A stretch of DNA of 9,293 bases from JBBSVE01 sp038233815 (GTDB taxonomy: Bacteria; Pseudomonadota; Alphaproteobacteria; Rhodobacterales; Rhodobacteraceae): contig JBBSVE010000119.1 of NCBI GenBank assembly GCA_038233815.1, forward strand, positions 1-9,293. The letters run 5' to 3'. Below the pieces are notes generated by a model. That model did no database searches. It was given only the letters and a program-made list of their open reading frames with translations, and had not been told where the DNA came from. Below are positions 7,672-9,293 of this stretch, in pieces (the stretch's first letter is position 1; each line of letters opens with the position of its first letter). A program made the position numbers and the translations under genes.

Positions 7672-8278
7672 TCATGCACACAGCAACCGGAGTAGCCGCG
7701 CGAGGTTGTTCGCGGTCATTGTCGGCATGACGCGGGAGCTTACCCGCTCGACGCCCGGATAATCGGTCCATTCCATGCCGCCGAATGTTTTGACGCGACC
7801 CAAGGCCTCAGCGATATGCGTGCGGCACTTCAGGGAAAGGGTATAGCCGTCGTGCCGGGTCGTTCTGCCGTCAATGACGGAGTGCTGCAATTTTCGGGCG
7901 ACATACGGTGTCACGCACACGGTCCTGAGAGCGGGGACAAAGTCGGCGCTGCCGTCGCCCTTGTCGGCCCTGTGCGTCAGCCTTCCAATCGACGCGGGGG
8001 AGTTGCGGTGGGCGATGTCCAGCGCCACCGTTTGCTCCACGTGGCCGACCGTTGCCCGGCAGGCGATTGGACATCAATCGGCCGAGAGACGTTTGGTCAG
8101 GTTGCCACGATCGGCCAACCCATGCCGGTTCTTCATCACGGCATGCCAATGAAGCACGGAATAGCGCCCGTGCTGAATGGTTTCTTGGAAACGCGCATTT
8201 CGGATCGGTGGTGGAGGCATGAAACGTGTATGAACGTTTCTGGTCCTTGAAGTCGATTGCGGCGTTGCGGTTGAGGAG
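7672..8278 (-). pseudogene. Decayed IS5-type transposase (C-terminal half, frameshifted)
   Basis: The remnant covers roughly the last 190 codons of a DDE transposase of the IS5/IS1182 type. The order is: DFKDQKRSYTFHASTTDPK (one frame, ~8251-8195); PCFIGMP (second frame, ending at the stop at 8136); VMKNRHGL, then a TGA stop at 8074-8076, then EQTVALDIAHR...DKGDGSADFV...VTPYVARK (third frame). Next come IDGRTTRHDGY and TMTANNLARLLRLL before the stop at 7672. These follow the family pattern (HASTTDP, CFMGHALMENRHG, ADKGYD, SAIDGRTTRH, YNLARL). In the Y-(2)R-(3)E-(6)K signature region the sequence reads RTHIAEALGRVK, so the catalytic Glu appears replaced by Ala (codon 7812-7810). With two shifts, a stop and the lost residue it cannot encode active transposase. 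The N-terminal half was not found. Confidence 0.85.
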
Positions 8279-8633
8279 ACTGGGGCGCGGAACAGGTTCG
8301 GACCAGGTGAGCCGAATATTGGGGTGATGGAATGCGGGGCCGGCTGGGACTCTCAGAAATTTTGGGTGTGAGGTCATGATGATGGAACCGAGAGGGGCAT
8401 CGTCGGTCATGCGCCGGGGTGCGGTGTCGCTTCCAGGGGGCTGAGAGGAGGCGCGCGCAGGTCAGGCGAAGCCCGCGCGTGTTCTGTGCGGTCACGGAGG
8501 GTCTGCGCCAGGATTTGGATGCGGGCCTGACCTGCCGATCGAGGAAATCGCCCATCACGGACGGTAGTAAGGCCGAAACCATGGCGTGGGGGCGTGTCCT
8601 TCAGGGACTGCCGGGCACCACGGACTGGCCAAG
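8279..8633. other. Intergenic stretch between two IS remnants, no gene recognised
   Basis: About 350 bases with no recognisable coding sequence. Several frames are open on both strands for up to ~150 codons, but they look compositionally random (Arg/Ser/Pro-rich), lack ribosome binding sites and resemble no family I know. The stretch probably holds decayed upstream parts of the IS5-type element on the minus strand and of the IS256-type element on the plus strand, beyond recognition by eye. Confidence 0.5.
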
Positions 8634-9015
8634 ATGCGGGGGCTTGTCGCCGACCGGCCGATGGCGCTTGATGTGGACCAGCGGTGCGGTGCCGGTGCGC
8701 ATGAGCGCCGTGCCGAGCGGGCGAAGCAGCGGAACGCAGATCGTGAGCGCTGGCGGGAAACCCGGGCCGGAACCGTCGACGCTCAGATTCCGAAGCATCG
8801 GAAAAGGGTCAGATTTTCCTGAGTTCCCAAAGCTCATCCGGGCCCCGGAGACGCCAATGATGGCGTTCTCCACTGTTTCCCGGACGAAAAGCGTTCAATG
8901 GCTCACTTTCGAAATCCTTCATTCAGGGCGTCTCAGCCCGCTCGGTTGATGATCTGGTGAAAGCGGTGGGTGACCGGCGTCTCCGGCGCCAGGTTTCGCG
9001 CCCGTGCGTTGAGAT
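8634..9015 (+). pseudogene. Decayed IS256 (mutator)-family transposase, interrupted by an IS3-family element
   Basis: Three plus-strand frames together follow the N-terminal part of an IS256-family transposase. Frame one (~8634-8822): VADRPMALDVDQRCGAGAHE, RRAERAKQRN, RETRAGTVD and IPKHRK. Frame two (from ~8805): KGSDFPEF, then a degenerate APETPMMAF. Frame three (8921-9015): IQGVSARSVDDLVKAVG and QVSRPCVEI. Family members read roughly GAGxHERxAERxxQRNGYRER, TRAGTVxLxIPKLRKGSYFPxFLEPRR, IQGVSTRSVDDLVKAMG and SQVSRLCEEID, so the identity is clear. About 30 extra bases lie between ~8870 and 8920 compared with that pattern. The match stops at the point where the IS3-type terminus starts (9016). 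The DDE catalytic core would follow and is absent; it may continue beyond the inserted element, outside the window. Inactive. Confidence 0.83.
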
Positions 9016-9041
9016 TGACCTGCCCCCCGGTCGTCCCTCGT
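9016..9041 (-). repeat. Terminal inverted repeat of the IS3-family element (transposase 3' side)
   Basis: Starting at 9016 the plus strand reads TGACCTGCCCCCCGGTCG, matching the TGACCTGCCCCC-type ends of IS407-like IS3-family elements. It lies directly downstream of the minus-strand transposase stop codon (9042-9044) and marks the outer edge of the element. The IS256 homology ends exactly here. The four bases before it, AGAT (9012-9015), are the likely target duplication for this subgroup; the partner copy is outside the window. Confidence 0.65.
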
Positions 9042-9293
9042 TCATAACGAGAGTCTGGCTTGTTGATAGTCGTCGGTTTCGGGTTGGGCAAGCGCGCCGG
9101 GTGCGGTGTCGTCGTGTAACTCAAGCGCCCGGCGTGCTTCTGCCGGGGTTTTATTCCCCAGCGAGGAATGCGGCCTGACGTTATTGTAGTCGTAGCGCCA
9201 CAGAGCCAACTTTTGGCGGGCATCTGCGAGGCCGTCGAAGATCTCCTCATTCAGGCACTCATCGCGCAGGCTGCCGTTGAAGCTTTCGATCAG
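9042..9293 (-). CDS. IS3-family transposase OrfB, C-terminal 83 residues (5' end outside window)
   Basis: The minus strand is open from the right edge to a TGA stop at 9044-9042. It starts LIESFNGSLRDECLNE and continues with a Trp-containing helix (ALWRYDYN), NVRPHSSLGNKTPAEA, and a hydrophilic tail ending YQQARLSL. This is the last part of the IS3-family integrase/DDE catalytic domain. The Glu of IESFNG is the expected third catalytic residue, and RPHSSLG is the usual C-terminal signature. No frameshift or stop is visible, so unlike its neighbours this copy may be intact. The frame has no start codon in the window because the gene enters from the right. In this family OrfB is normally made with upstream OrfA by programmed -1 frameshifting; that part is not visible. 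Confidence 0.92.
   Translation of the reverse strand: MIESFNGSLRDECLNEEIFDGLADARQKLALWRYDYNNVRPHSSLGNKTPAEARRALELHDDTAPGALAQPETDDYQQARLSL

Noticed and set aside
6223..7695. A 490-codon plus-strand open frame opposite tolR and tolQ
   Set aside because: It is antisense to conserved genes, its composition is dominated by Arg, His, Asp and Gly, and no family resemblance was seen.
8136..8582. A 148-codon minus-strand frame as a possible gene
   Set aside because: Only its last few residues (PCFIGMP) match anything, as a displaced frame of the IS5-type transposase. The rest is Arg/Ser/Pro-rich with no start signal.
8601..8873. A 90-codon minus-strand frame
   Set aside because: The opposite strand carries recognisable IS256 transposase sequence over the same bases, so this is its shadow.

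Overview
The window looks chromosomal and alphaproteobacterial, most likely from a Rhodobacteraceae-type organism. The evidence is the high GC content, the gene order, and the character of the Tol, Pal and FtsH proteins. No species can be named from the sequence alone.

About 80% of the window (1 to ~7482) is one minus-strand gene series. Read in the direction of transcription it is tolQ - tolR - tolA - tolB - pal - cpoB (ybgF) - tilS - ftsH. The first six genes encode the trans-envelope Tol-Pal machine. TolQ and TolR form the proton-driven inner-membrane motor, TolA spans the periplasm, and TolB, Pal and CpoB form the periplasmic and outer-membrane end that keeps the outer membrane attached during cell constriction. 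TilS (tRNA-Ile2 lysidine synthetase) and FtsH (membrane AAA+ protease) follow, and the FtsH gene runs off the left edge. Spacing is very tight: 3 nt tolQ/tolR, 9 nt tolR/tolA, 4-nt overlap tolA/tolB, 93 nt tolB/pal, 1 nt pal/cpoB, 10-nt overlap cpoB/tilS. ftsH sits 77 nt after tilS and has its own strong ribosome binding site. Candidate promoters are seen before tolQ, before pal and before ftsH.

The right-hand 1.7 kb (about 7570 to 9293) is a graveyard of insertion sequences. A decayed IS5-type transposase (minus strand, 7672 to ~8278) carries frameshifts, a stop codon and an apparently lost catalytic glutamate. A decayed IS256 (mutator)-family transposase (plus strand, ~8634 to 9015) is cut off by the end of an IS3-family element (minus strand, from 9016). 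That element's transposase reading frame is intact as far as it can be seen and continues past the right edge. The layering suggests repeated transposition just upstream of the tol promoter, where many proteobacteria carry ybgC.

I see no previously undescribed system here. The points worth a second look are a proline inside the FtsH Walker A loop (GPPGPGKT), the nested IS elements with a predictable target duplication, and the closeness of the IS debris to the tol promoter.
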